This document shows, piece after piece, positions 8,274 to 20,300 of a DNA stretch of 64,000 bases. Numbering within the stretch: the stretch's first letter is position 1; every line of letters starts with the position of its first letter. The stretch lies in contig JAYZEN010000001.1 of NCBI GenBank assembly GCA_036337295.1, positions 248,001 through 312,000 of the forward strand, read 5' to 3'. A model generated the notes under the pieces. That model was not told where the DNA came from and ran no database searches. It worked only from the letters and a program-made list of their open reading frames with translations. Position numbers and translations under genes: made by a program. Source of the stretch: Ketobacter sp036337295 (GTDB lineage: Bacteria > Pseudomonadota > Gammaproteobacteria > Pseudomonadales > Ketobacteraceae).

Positions 8274-8912
8274 TTACAGCTCTGAGCTGATTCTTAACTT
8301 GAATATTTTGTCTTGTTCTTCCAGTGGTACCGGGCGCCCCAGCCCTCCCATTTTTTTGAACAGACTGAGTAACACCGATTTGGCCCGCTCCGAGCCACGC
8401 TCCAACTTCACATCCACGGTTTTGAAGCGGCCATCCTCCGCCAGATCCAGGCTCACCACGGCAACGTAATCCAGATATTTGAGCTCTTCGTCTGCGGTAA
8501 CGGCTTTATTGAGTTCTGACTTGAGATAGGCACCAAAACCTCCGCCGCTCAACAGACCCCGGCCCCCTTTACGGGCCGCCAGGCCGAAGGAATCGCCTCC
8601 GGCCACGCCGTCTGCGTCCAACCCCAGGTCCTCACCGGCGGGTTGATCCGACGGCTGGTCCGGCAACGGCTCCGGATCATCCGGAATCTCCTCCTCCAGC
8701 TCCTCTTCCACCGGTTCCGGTTCTTCTTCCGGTGGTGGTGGCGGCTCAGGGGGTGGTGGCGGCGGTTTGATGACGGTGATCTGTTGCACCATTTTTTTCT
8801 GTTCGCCGGGGCCTTTCAGCCCGGAAACAAAGTGATAGCCGATTGCCACCAACAGCAACACCAGCACCAGCCCGACCAACACGGGAACGTATTTAACAAC
8901 GCGCTTATTCAT
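8274..8912 (-). CDS. TonB-like energy transducer
   Basis: 212 residues with TonB architecture: a single N-terminal membrane anchor (about residues 8-30), a Pro/Glu-rich periplasmic spacer with repeated PPPPP and EEEPEPVEEE blocks (about 48-90), a Gly-rich linker, and a C-terminal domain (about 125-212) resembling TonB-C. TonB couples the ExbB/ExbD proton motor to outer-membrane proteins. The gene lies 21 bp after exbD and 15 bp before the porin gene, so the motor, transducer and a candidate outer-membrane partner are one unit. Confidence 0.85.
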   Translation of the reverse strand: MNKRVVKYVPVLVGLVLVLLLVAIGYHFVSGLKGPGEQKKMVQQITVIKPPPPPPEPPPPPEEEPEPVEEELEEEIPDDPEPLPDQPSDQPAGEDLGLDADGVAGGDSFGLAARKGGRGLLSGGGFGAYLKSELNKAVTADEELKYLDYVAVVSLDLAEDGRFKTVDVKLERGSERAKSVLLSLFKKMGGLGRPVPLEEQDKIFKLRISSEL

Positions 8913-8933
8913 CGGACTAAAGTCGTCGACTCG

Positions 8934-9338
8934 TCATTTGACGACCTTTTTCGTGACCAGGCCCAGCTGGTAAATTTCCAACCGTCCCATCAGGTCCAGG
9001 ACATCCACCACCTTCTGGTACTGGATCATGGCATCCGCCTTGATGATCACCGGCAGATCCGGTGTCACCGCTTTGTACTGACGCAGCAGGGATTCCAGTT
9101 CCCCCATGCTGACCGGATAGGTATCCAGATAAATGGTACCGTCCTCAGTGATGGTGATGGCCTTGGTTTTGGATTCCGCAAGACTGGGCGCCGCACTGGC
9201 TTTGGGCAGGTTGACTTTAATGCCCTGCACGGTAGCGGTGGTCAGAATGATAAAAATCACCAGCAGCACGTAGGACAGGTCCAACATCGGCGTGACATTG
9301 ACCTCATCATAAATCTTACTGTCATCAAGATATTTCAT
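8934..9338 (-). CDS. exbD: ExbD-type biopolymer transport protein
   Basis: 134 residues, the normal ExbD/TolR length. One membrane helix (about residues 15-38) contains the invariant proton-conducting aspartate in MLDLSYVLLVIF, followed by a periplasmic domain. It forms the proton channel with the ExbB domain encoded just upstream (4 bp between the genes). Belonging to a dedicated motor, rather than the general siderophore TonB system, is inferred from its neighbours. Confidence 0.93.
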   Translation of the reverse strand: MKYLDDSKIYDEVNVTPMLDLSYVLLVIFIILTTATVQGIKVNLPKASAAPSLAESKTKAITITEDGTIYLDTYPVSMGELESLLRQYKAVTPDLPVIIKADAMIQYQKVVDVLDLMGRLEIYQLGLVTKKVVK

Positions 9339-9342
9339 GGCG

Positions 9343-11220
9343 TCACTCGCTGTATTTTTCCGCCAGCCGGGTCACCAGCTCGTCGGTGAACATGTGCATA
9401 TCCGCCACCATGTCCTTGATGCGGGTGGCCAGCCAGTTGTAGCCAAACAACGCGGGTATCGCCACCACCAGACCCGCTACCGTGGTCAGCAACGCCGCGG
9501 CCACCCCCGGGGCAATGGCCGCGATGTTTACATCGCCGCTGGCAGCGATGGCAGCAAACGTAATCATGACCCCCAGCACCGTCCCCAGTAGCCCCAGGAA
9601 AGGTCCACCGGATACGGCGATGGTGAGCAGCACCATATTACGGTTCAACGCCTGGATTTCCCGCACCACATAGGCTTCCAGCCCGGAGCGGATGGAGTTC
9701 ACCGCGCTCTCCGTCAGATACAGGTTGGCGTCGGTATTGACATCCGCGCTCAGGGCCACCCGTTGTTCACGGGTTCTGGCCACTCGGTTACGCACTTCCG
9801 ATAGTGCTTTGTGGTAGATGTGATAGAGCGGTGAAGACTGGAAGTGATCGTGCTTGCCAAACAACGACAACACCTGGGACTCATTGGCCACATCCGCGGA
9901 ATCATCATCCACCACATCCAGGGAATCGAAATGGCGATTATCCAGTTGCCGATACTGTTGCAGGAATGCTTCGTTGTCTTTCTTGGCCCGGCTGATGAAC
10001 AGGGCTTTGAGGAACATGACGCCCCAACTGATCACCGCCATCACCATCAACAGAAAGATCACCACCCAGCCTTCGTCGCCGGTGCTCTGGAAAATGGTCA
10101 TGAAGTAAGAGGTGCCAGCCGCATTGCCCAGCTGTTCGGCTTTGCTGGCCGCAACCACGGTGCTCATCACACCCTGTGATTTGGCAGCAAAGCGCAGCAA
10201 CGGCTGGGATAACGCGGTGCGATCAATCTGCAGTTCATCCAGCTCGGCCACCAGGCCCTGACTGTTGTCGGCTTTGGCACCGAGCAACAGCGGTCCGCCC
10301 AGGGTGAACGGTGCGGTCAGGGGTTGGCTTGCAGCCGTTTCCCCATCCAGGTACAGGCTGATGCTGTTGGCAGACAACACCAGGCTGAGATGCTGCCAAC
10401 GATCCGCACTCACAGGCACTGACGAATTCAGGGTGGCGACGGTGCCGGCACGATTGACCGTCACTTCCGGCAACGCACCATTTAAGGCAAGCTCCAGGGT
10501 GTTATTGCCATCGGACTGACTGACAATGACAGCACGCTTACCCGCAGCAAGATCCCCGGTGGGCTTTATCCACAGGGACCAGCTGTGGCCCTGGGCAGAA
10601 TCAATGGCCAGGGTGGCGGACTGGCCAACGGTAAGCGCACCGCTGCCGGACAGCGACAAACCACCTGCTATCAATGATGCGGGCACCACCAAGGCATCAC
10701 CGGTCACCGCCGAATTCTGGTAGGCGGACATATCCACCGGCGCCGGGTTCAACGGGTTAAAATGATAAACCCCTACCTTGTTGACCCCGTAAGTACCGGC
10801 TGCGTCCTGCCCGGCTACAGCCTGGGTATTACCGTAATACATCCAGATTTTTTGTGGCGTGGCTGCGGCGCCCTGGGGCACAGGCATTTTCACCCAGATG
10901 AACGCCAACTGGTTCAGCAGATCAAAGGATTCCACATGGAATTTCAGGGGTGTTTTGTCATCCTGGGCAACAAAGCGCAGATCCGACAGGTCTTCTTTCA
11001 CCAGAAAGAAATCTTCAAAATTGGCGGAATGCAGCCTAATCAATACAGGCACGCCATCGCCGGGAAGCACCGCCGCCTCAGCCTCAGACCCCACACCGGT
11101 ATCCGACAATGTGGCGCTATCCACAGTGAAGCCCACCCGGTAAGGCCACTCCTCATTCCACCAGGCGGACGCCATTCCAGGCAACATTAACAACAAAAAC
11201 ATCAGAACGACTGAGCGCAT
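9343..11220 (-). CDS. DUF2341-LamG-ExbB fusion: periplasmic lectin-like domains joined to a MotA/TolQ/ExbB proton channel
   Basis: 625 residues, more than twice a normal ExbB. A signal peptide ends at ASA-WWNEEWPYR, the characteristic start of DUF2341 (about residues 20-150). A LamG/concanavalin-like fold follows (about 200-340; HSWSLWIKPTGDL, WQHLSLVLSANSISLYLDG). Then a membrane helix at about 378-400, a cytoplasmic segment, and the MotA/TolQ/ExbB domain (about 480-610) with its signature GPFLGLLGTVLGVM. Known ExbB proteins of this fused type are often annotated as DUF2341 proteins. It would place a sugar- or protein-binding module on the periplasmic face of the motor. GGGGGA precedes ATG 11220. 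ExbD follows after 4 bp. Confidence 0.88.
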   Translation of the reverse strand: MRSVVLMFLLLMLPGMASAWWNEEWPYRVGFTVDSATLSDTGVGSEAEAAVLPGDGVPVLIRLHSANFEDFFLVKEDLSDLRFVAQDDKTPLKFHVESFDLLNQLAFIWVKMPVPQGAAATPQKIWMYYGNTQAVAGQDAAGTYGVNKVGVYHFNPLNPAPVDMSAYQNSAVTGDALVVPASLIAGGLSLSGSGALTVGQSATLAIDSAQGHSWSLWIKPTGDLAAGKRAVIVSQSDGNNTLELALNGALPEVTVNRAGTVATLNSSVPVSADRWQHLSLVLSANSISLYLDGETAASQPLTAPFTLGGPLLLGAKADNSQGLVAELDELQIDRTALSQPLLRFAAKSQGVMSTVVAASKAEQLGNAAGTSYFMTIFQSTGDEGWVVIFLLMVMAVISWGVMFLKALFISRAKKDNEAFLQQYRQLDNRHFDSLDVVDDDSADVANESQVLSLFGKHDHFQSSPLYHIYHKALSEVRNRVARTREQRVALSADVNTDANLYLTESAVNSIRSGLEAYVVREIQALNRNMVLLTIAVSGGPFLGLLGTVLGVMITFAAIAASGDVNIAAIAPGVAAALLTTVAGLVVAIPALFGYNWLATRIKDMVADMHMFTDELVTRLAEKYSE

Positions 11221-11258
11221 AAATCCCCCGAATTTGCGAGCGCCTCATTTAACCAGCG

Positions 11259-11282
11259 CCCTGTAACAAAATGGTTACAGGG
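11259..11282 (-). other. Perfect hairpin between tpsA and the exbB fusion gene
   Basis: CCCTGTAAC / GTTACAGGG, a 9-bp perfect stem with a 6-base loop, in the 127-bp spacer after tpsA. There is no T-run on either side, so it is not a standard terminator. It could protect the tpsA 3' end or set the level of downstream expression. Confidence 0.55.
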
Positions 11283-11347
11283 TTGCCGCTAAAGTTGATT
11301 AATTGAACAAAATTGACTGATCAAACAGAATTGAGCTGCCCCGACGA

Positions 11348-14300
11348 TCAGAGCAACTCGATGGTCACAAAGGCGGTGCTTTGTGCCGCCTGGGCCGCCG
11401 CCGCTTTTTCCGCACTTTCCTGAATGGCATTGGTGGCGGCATCCACCGCCGAGCCAAGCCCACCCACATCAGAACTGATGCTGGTGGAGGTGGGAACACC
11501 TGTGGAGATCCCGCCCACACTGATGTTGTCCGCCCCACTCACCTTGGCCGCCCCCAGGAACAGGTCACCGGCGGATTGAATGCCCGCTTCGCCGGCATCC
11601 ACAATACCCAACGGCGTCGCCAGGGCGATGGAACCTACTCCTTCGGCAATGGTGAAGTAACGCTCGGTGTTGGTGAGTTCGCTGCTGGTGGAAGCGCGAC
11701 TGGCCCGGGTCTGGATACCACTACCGGCCACCGTAGGTGGCACAATGAAGGTAACGGCCCCGGTTTCCCGGTTCACATCGAACGTAGTGGCCGGAGCCGC
11801 CACCGCGGTTTTCGCTCCACGACCGGCATCAATATCACCAAATACCGACCACAGGTTGATGTCACCACCGGCTGCGGGAATCACCCGGGATTCGTTGACG
11901 TTGAAGGCATCCGCCACCACCGCACCGATGTTGCCCTTGGCCAGGGAGAATACACCCAGCTCCCCATTGGATTTATCGAAGCCCAACGCATCCACCAGGG
12001 ATTGTGATACCCCCACATCGGTGCTGCCGGCAGGCGTGAACAGTGCGATGTCACCCCCGGAACGGGTTTGAATAGTGGAGAAGCGCATATCGATATTGCC
12101 GCCGGAGGTCACAGCGGCCGGATAGGCGAAACTGACTCCGCTGTCCTGCTGCCAGCTCTGCAGCAATGCATTCAGAGACGCCACTGTGGAAGAACCAGGG
12201 CCACCCAAATTGAAGTCCTCAATCTGCTCGGTGCCCAGCATCAGATTACTCACCTGCTGATCGTCCAGCCCGGAGAAATCCAACTGACTGATACGGTTGA
12301 GCTGCTGATCGAGGGTTTCCCGATCCAGCAGACCCCTTCGATAATCTTCCAACAGCGTGATCATCCGACGCAGGGTGCCCGGTTGATTCTGCCCAATGCC
12401 GATCAACGAAGACTTGAGTGTCATTCCACGCAGAGCCAGGTCGTAGTCCGAACCAAAGAACATACGCTGTGCCACATAGCCACGTTCAAAATTGGCCACC
12501 GCGCTGCCCGCGGCAGCACCCTCTTCCGCCGATGCGGCATTGTGCTGCAGCATGATGGACTCGGCCACCAGCAACTGTCTGGCATGATCCAGTTGCTGAT
12601 ACGAACTGACCGCCAACTGCAATTGCGCACTGGCCGGCAGCTGAGCAATCTGCTCCAGGCTCAGGTTGCCATTGGTGGCGAGAAAGTCTGGAGTCCGGTT
12701 GGCACCCTGCAGATAATCCAGCGCGATGAAACTGCCCACCCTATCGAAATAGGCCTGGAACACTTCACTGCGCTGTGCCCCGGTTTGCAAACCGGCATCA
12801 CCGATTTCCGGCACCGTGAACAGGCCACCGGCACCAGCCAGCAACTGGTCGGGGTTCTTCATGACCACCTGCTTCACATAGTTCACCGCCAACCGCTGCT
12901 GCAACGACGTCTCCAGTGCAGAATAATCCCGCAGCATGGCGTTCAGGTTGGCCTGGGACTGGCCCGCCCCATAGCGGTTGCCGGTGGCACTGCTCAGCAC
13001 GTCCGCGAAGGTTTTATACAAACCGGCATCCAGATCGTCGCCACCGGAACGCAGCAATCGGTACGCCAGATCGATGAAGCTGGCATTCTCCAGGTTCTGG
13101 GACCCCAGCAACTGATTGAACAGCGCAATGTTACGGTTGGAGTCCACTGCGCCGCCCACCAGGGTGTCGTAGCCGTGCTGGTTATAGGTATCGGAGTAAA
13201 TGGTGTTGCCGGTACCTGCATATACATGAACAGAGGTACCGTTGGTGGACAGGTTGCGGTTCTCTTCGTTGCCGATGGAGAGGATGCCGCGGGATGCCCC
13301 CAGCTCAATATCCCCCCCGGCCTGAATCAGCAGATCACCCGGACCACCCACCTGAATCACCTGGGTGCCGCCGGTGGTTTCCAGGTTATTGCCCCGGTTA
13401 TCCAGCGTGAAGCGGATACTGCCGTCGGCGACAAGGGTACTGAGATCGTTGTCGTTGTTGTGCTGCAGCACGAAACTGGCATTCACCATGTCGCCGCCGG
13501 CATAGGCATTCACCTGATGGGGCAGGCGGAACATGATGGCTTCGTCGGTGCTGCCCACATCACCCTGTAGCGCGACGATGTGACTGGCCACGCTGTTGTC
13601 CCGCTGGATCAGAGAAGTACTGTGATTGAATTGCAGGTTGTCCGAGTTCATACCATAGGGCACCAGAATGCCGGCCACGGTATTCTGATTACGCAATGCG
13701 TTCACCGGGTTATCGCGATTCGGCAGATCCTGCGCCAAATAGTCCGGCAGATAGATCTCCAGGCTTTCAAATACATTCGCAGCGGTGGAGCGGGCCTGAA
13801 TATCCTGCAGAGCATACAGGTTGATGTGGGAAGACACCGCTGGGAACAGGGTCAAGACATTGGTGGACAATGTCAGGGAACCGGATGCCAGTGGAATATC
13901 CCGTTCATCAATGTTGATGCTGCCGGACAGTGCAGCGGCAGTAACCTCACTGGGCAACACGTAGTAGGCGGGCTGCAACTGGGCATAACGATTGGCAAAG
14001 CGGGAGAAATGCTGACTGAACGCACCGCCGGCTTCCATATCCGCCTGCAGATTCACGTCGCCGGCCACACTGGTGAGGTGCAGTGACGTGCTGTCATAGC
14101 CATCGAAGTAGAAAGAACTCAGCGAATCAATGGCATCCGGTGGCACAAAAGGCTGGGCATACAGGCTCAGGTCACCGGGCACCATAAAGGTGTTGACCAT
14201 ACCGCTGAAATTCAGATCCCGTACCGCGGTAACCGCAACCGAAGCATCAGAAGCAATGATCAAGCTGTCGGACACATCCCCGCGTGAGACCACGTCCAGG

Positions 14301-17300
14301 GCGCCATTGTCCACGTGATAATATCCTCCGTGGATACCATCCCGCGCACTCACCTCAATACTGCCGCCGGCGATTTCCCGCAGGGATTCACCGCCGTTGT
14401 TGGCCGCATCACCATACCAGACACCCTGGCTTGGGGTGGCAAAGCCGCCCTGTTCAATGGCGCCGCCCACCGTGCCACGGATATTGCCGCCACCGATGGC
14501 ATTGATGCCACTGCCGATATCACCCAGCGCGGCATACCAGCTGGTGATGCCGCCGTAATCGATCCCCAGCACGCTGGCATCATCACGGGTGTTGTAGCGG
14601 ATCATGTAATCCGCGGTGGTCACGTTGGCACTGTTGCCGATAACATCCCCGGCGATGTCAAATTCGATATCGCCTCCGTCCATCCCCATGCCGCCGTATT
14701 TTCCATACAGCAACCACAATGAAGGTGCAGAGCCCGGCGTGATGCCATCCAGATAAGGCCGATCACCCCAGGCAGGCAGGCCCTGTTCATCCAGGCCCAA
14801 ACCCCGCCCCAGGGTGGCAACGTAGGCGGTGCCTTCCTGGATGAAATCACCAGACGCCTGCAGGTTAATGTTGCCTGTTCCGGTTCGCAGAAAACTGCCC
14901 GTGCGCAGCGTGATATCGGCCGCAGACAAACGCTGGGCACGATCCAGAGCGGAACCGGCCACCGCACCGGCGGTCAGCTGCAGGGAGCTGGAATCCTCCA
15001 CCGTCAGCACCGGAATGGCACCGGCCTGGTTCAGAGAGTCGGCGTAACTGAAACTGATGCCCGCCGGACTGAGACTGGCCACCAATCCCCGCACGCCATC
15101 ACTGACGCCACCCTGCACGGTGATGTCTCCAGTGGCACGGAAAGACACTCGGCCGCTGCCGCCATCGTCGGTGCGGAACGCGGCCAGATCCAACACCTGT
15201 CCGGCCTGACCAATAGCCAGGTCAGCGTCACTGTGGATATCCATCTGCGGGCGCAAATCCACGGCAACCGCCGCGGCACCGGCCTGCACCGACACAAAAT
15301 CCTCCGTGGACAAGCCGGCAATGGCATCCAGGCTGGACTGGATTTCCTGATCCAGGGAACTCACGGTGCTGCGGCTGAACTCGCTGACGCCATAGAGGGT
15401 AATGCCGTTACCACCGATTCGATCGTTGTTGCTCACGTCGACTTGCGTGGCCGCCGCGTTCTGCACGGCGGTCACCAGCTCCAGCCCTGTTGCCAACGCC
15501 ATACGCGCATCCGCATTCACCTGCACAGGCCCGGTTCCGGAATGCAGCTTGAACGCCTGGCCACTGTCATCTGTGGTTCGTACTTCAAGACTCGCGTTGT
15601 CACCCACAAACACACCGTTCTGCCCGAACAACCCGGACTGGCGACGGGCGTCCGTGGCCAGCAGCGCCGCATCCAGGTGCAGCTCACCCCGAGCCGCCGC
15701 CAGGTTCACAGACTGGGCCGTAAGGTCATGGGCACCTGCCACCAACTGCAGATTCTGCCCGGCGCCGGTCAGCATCACGTCCAGATCCCCGTTTGCTCCG
15801 GCCTGATTCAACGCCGCAATGGCATCCATCTCACCGGCACCACCGTCATTTCCGCCAGACGACTGGGCAAAATGATCGGCCTGTATGCGCAGGTCCACTC
15901 CGCCATCACCCAGGCGCAGGTTGTCCACGGCGCCCAGATCCAATTGATTACCGGCGATCAATTCAATCATACCGCCGTCAGCATTCTGCCCGGTGTTGCC
16001 AAAATCAAACGCACCGGCATCGGCAATGCGAATATCCTGATTGGCCAACAGGCTGATGATGCCCGCCGGACCGGATACCTGTTCACCCAAAAAGGTTTGC
16101 TGGTAGGCGCTGGCATCGATGCGCGCCCCCGCACCAAACTCCAGGTCACCCTCGGTGGCGGTGAATTCGGTATAACCGCTGCGGTTGGCCAGGGTGGTAT
16201 CCAGGGTGACAGAACGCCCCTGCAAGGCAAGAATATGTCCCGGCGCCATGGCCTGGCGTTGTTCGGTCGTCACCTCGGCGCCACTGCTGTTCAGCAACGT
16301 TAACGCCCCTGGGCTGCTCAGGTTCAGCTTGGAACCGGCCACACTGGAGCCCAGCAAAGGTGTATCAATGTGCAAACCGCCTGCCGCGGAACCCGCCTGC
16401 AGATTCAGGTTGCCCATCATGTCCACCTGCTCGTGCCCTTGCAACGTGACTTGCTCGGCATTCAGACGAATAGTCCTGCTCTCCACAGCAGTTGGAGCAG
16501 CACCGTCGTTGTCCGGATTGGCACCCATGAGGTTGATTCGGGCTGCACTGATCAGCAGGGAGGCATCTGCCACCACGGGCGTCATCGCAGCACTGCCAGG
16601 GCCACTTTGCAGCGTCACCTGCTGCTCAGCACGCAGCGCCACCTGGCGTCCGGCCGCCACATAAACGCTGTTGCTGCTCAATAACAGAGAGGCCAGTTCC
16701 AGGTTGACGTCATGGGTGAATGCCAGACCGCCGCCGGAGTACAGCTCCAGGTCGCGGCTGCTGCCGAGAATGCCGGCATCCAGATTCACTTCCGCCGTTT
16801 GCGAATCGCCCACCGCCAATTGGTTGGCAAATACCTGCAAGCGGCCTGCACCGGCGTCCAGGCTGTCGGCCAGCACACCATTTCCGGAATGCGCCACCCC
16901 CAGCGTGCCCGTGGTCTGCACCCGGCTGTCGGCACCCATCAACAATGTGCCGCTCATGTTCTCCAGCTGGTCCAGCGACAGACGGCTGGCGGAGGAGTTG
17001 GACGCCAGCAACGCGACACCGGCCTGGCTCACATCCCATTGATTGCCGCGGTAGGCCGCCGCGCCAGTGGCGTTCACTTCGGCTCCCTGCTCCACCTGGA
17101 CGCTGTCGTTGGCCACCAGCAAAATCTCCTGCCCGGCCACAGAATCCTCGATCCGCACACTGTTACTGAGATTACGCTGGGCATCGATGGTCCACTGTCC
17201 GTTTTCCCAGGTACGATTGGCACCCAGCAAGACGGAGCCGGCACCGATGTCCTCAAACAGGGTCGCGGACAACTGCAACACGCCATCCAGCACATCGCCT

Positions 17301-20300
17301 GCCAGATTGTCACTCACTGCATTGTCACTCACTACAATGTCACCAGGGGAGGTGATATCCAAGTAGGTGGCGACGGCAGAATCGCGGGCACCCCGCACCG
17401 TGGCTTTCAAATCCAGTTGTTGCGTGACATCGATTCCCACGCCGCCGTTTTCACCGGCGCGACGCCCTGGTGCCAGATCCACGCCGGCAAAGAAGTCATC
17501 CAATTGGGTAAAGTTATAGGTGCCGTAGTTCAGTACTGCCGAATCCGGCTCAACCAAGAAGCTGCTCCACAGGGTCTGCCCAACGCCGCCGTTTTGCACC
17601 AGACGTCCGGACACCGCCTCGATACCGTTGCGGTTCACACTGGCATAACCCTGCTGTACCAGTTTGTTGACATCCGGCCGCACCAAATACGCCCCCGGCA
17701 CCAACGCATAACTGGCGGGCAGCACCGTATAGGTACCATCGGCAATCTGACTGGAACCGTTGATCTGGAACTGGGTACCCCACTCCTGGCTCAAACCACT
17801 GCCACGAAACTCCAAAGGGTCGTAGCTGGCATAGCCGGAGTTCATAGTGGGCACGATGGCAAACAGATCACTGTAGTGGGCGTCGGCAAGAATGTCCGAC
17901 GAACCTTCCAGGCCGGCTTCAAATTCGCGCCCGTAAACGCTGCCACCGGCGGACACATCCAGCGTACTGCCGGCGTCCGCCAGCACCCGGTTGCCCTTCA
18001 GGTTGATGACTTTGCTGATGGGTGAGGTTTCTGCCGTGTTGATTTCAGTGGGGTTCTGGTAATTAAACAACAACTCCCATTCAACACCGCCCGCCTTGAT
18101 GCGCCCCATGGGCACGTTTTCACTGGAGGCCACCGCCAACAGTGCGTGCTCCCCCAACACCAGATCACCGGACTGCAGTTCATAGTCGGCGTGGGCCGCT
18201 GTTTCGGCCCCCGGGTTACCGGTCGCTTCCACGGCCACCTCACCGAAACTGGCGGCCACCTTGGTGTCCACCTTCACGGCATCCCCGACAATATTGAGGC
18301 GTGACCCCACCGAGAGGATGCTGTCGTTGTTTTTACCGTAGTGACTGAGATTGATCACACTGTCAGAATGCAAGGTGCCATTGGCATAAGATTCGGTCCA
18401 GATCACCGGGGCGGCGATGTCCAGTACGCCGTTGGTGTGCAGTAATGACTCATCAAATAAACCATCCAGGGTATCAATGCTGGCACTGTTCAACAGCACC
18501 GAACGCAGACGCACACCCCGTTCCGCCGTCAAACTGGTGTGGCCATCGCCGGACAGAATGAAGTCCCCGTGCACATCCACCAGATCGGCCTTCACGCTCA
18601 GCTCACCCAAACCATTGCCGGCCTGGGATACCGGTGCCAACGCCGGGTCGGCGGTGAGAGATCGGTTGTCACTGTCACCCAGTTGCACATAGGCCGACTC
18701 CAACCCCAGGCGATGATCCCCCAGATCCAAAGCCGCAGTATCCAGGATGAGGGATTCCGCAGTCTTGATGTTCACATCATTCACCAGACGCACATTGCCC
18801 TGAGCTGAGCGATTGATGTTATTGGAAATAATATAGCGATCCGTGTTCAGCGTGGTGGAGCGGACATGGCCCTGATCCAGGTTGGCCGACGCGATGAAAC
18901 CCAGGTTGCGGGTTTGGTTACCCAGGTCCGCCAACTCGGCGCCATTGTTGAGGAAGCTGTCCAGTGTCACCCCATCCAGCAAGGTGAAGGCTCCTGCGGT
19001 TTCCGCGCTCTGGTCCGCTCCCAGTACGATACTGTGCAGCAACGGACGCTCAGCGCTGGAATAGCCGCGCCCGGAGGACAAATCAAATTCCAACCGACCA
19101 CCGCGGTAACCGGCTCCGGCCGCACCGAAGTCCACGTCCGCCGCCATAACGAAACCGCCATCCGCCTTCAAGCGGAAGTCTCCGGCCGCCACCGACCGGC
19201 TCAGGGCCACCGTCTGACCCTGGATGTCTTCGTGTCCCTTAAACACTCCGCCTTGCAATTTAAGCGTTGCATCCTGGTCCACCAACACATAACCCAGATT
19301 GGACGCCAGGGTCATAGAACCGGCTTCCACAATATCGCTGGTCACATTGGCACGGGCCCCGGGCTGGGACACCTGAGCCGCCGACAGATCCACCACCGCG
19401 TTGTTGCCGATGTAGATGCTGTTGCGCAAAGTGGGCAGATCCGATTCGTCGTATTGATCCAGTGTTGCGTTGAAGGCACCGCCTTTCATGGTCAGCTGGC
19501 CATCGAACAGGATGGATTCATCGGCCATCAGAGACAACTCGGATTCATACAGCCCCTGAATGCGGGCACCCTGCTCCACCACGATGGAGCCTTTGCCCGA
19601 CACCGGATCGGTTTTGCCGGCCTGCAATGTGAGGGATCCCCCACGGGCCTCATAGTCGGGCACGTCATATTCCTCCAACGCCGCAAACAGGCTGTCGCTG
19701 TTGGCGGTGGAGGCGGTCGTCATGTCCGTGCGCACACCCCGTTGCTGCAGCTGGATATTGGCGTCCTCAGCCACGGTGATGTCGCCTTCTTTGGCAATGA
19801 ATTCAAAATGGCCCACCCGGGCCTGGGCAAACCAGTCGTTGCCGATCACCACGGTCTGCGGATCAGCGCCACCGCTGTCCAGAATGCGGGTGGCCTGCTC
19901 ACCGCCGATTCTTATATCGGAGGCCATAAAACTGAGGCTGCCGCCCTCCTGATTGTCCAGCGCTTCCACTTGACCCAGCAACGCAAAGGCCGGCCGTTCC
20001 GGACTGTTGCCGGCGCCGGGTCTGCCATCGTCCGTCAGCGCCATGGCCACGGCGCCCGCCTCACCGACGGTCAGTTTGCCACGGGCATCCAGCCGCGCGC
20101 CGGCGTTGGCCCGCAACAGTGCAGCGTCGTGGATCACCAGACTTTCACCGGCGTTGATTTCAATATCACCGGCATCCAGTACCGACGCCACGGAACTCAA
20201 TGCCAACGGATCGAGTTTGCGGTTGACCCAGTTGCCGCTGACATCAATGGTGCCATAGACATCCACCCAGTCGGCCGCATCCAGGGTGACATCGCCACCC

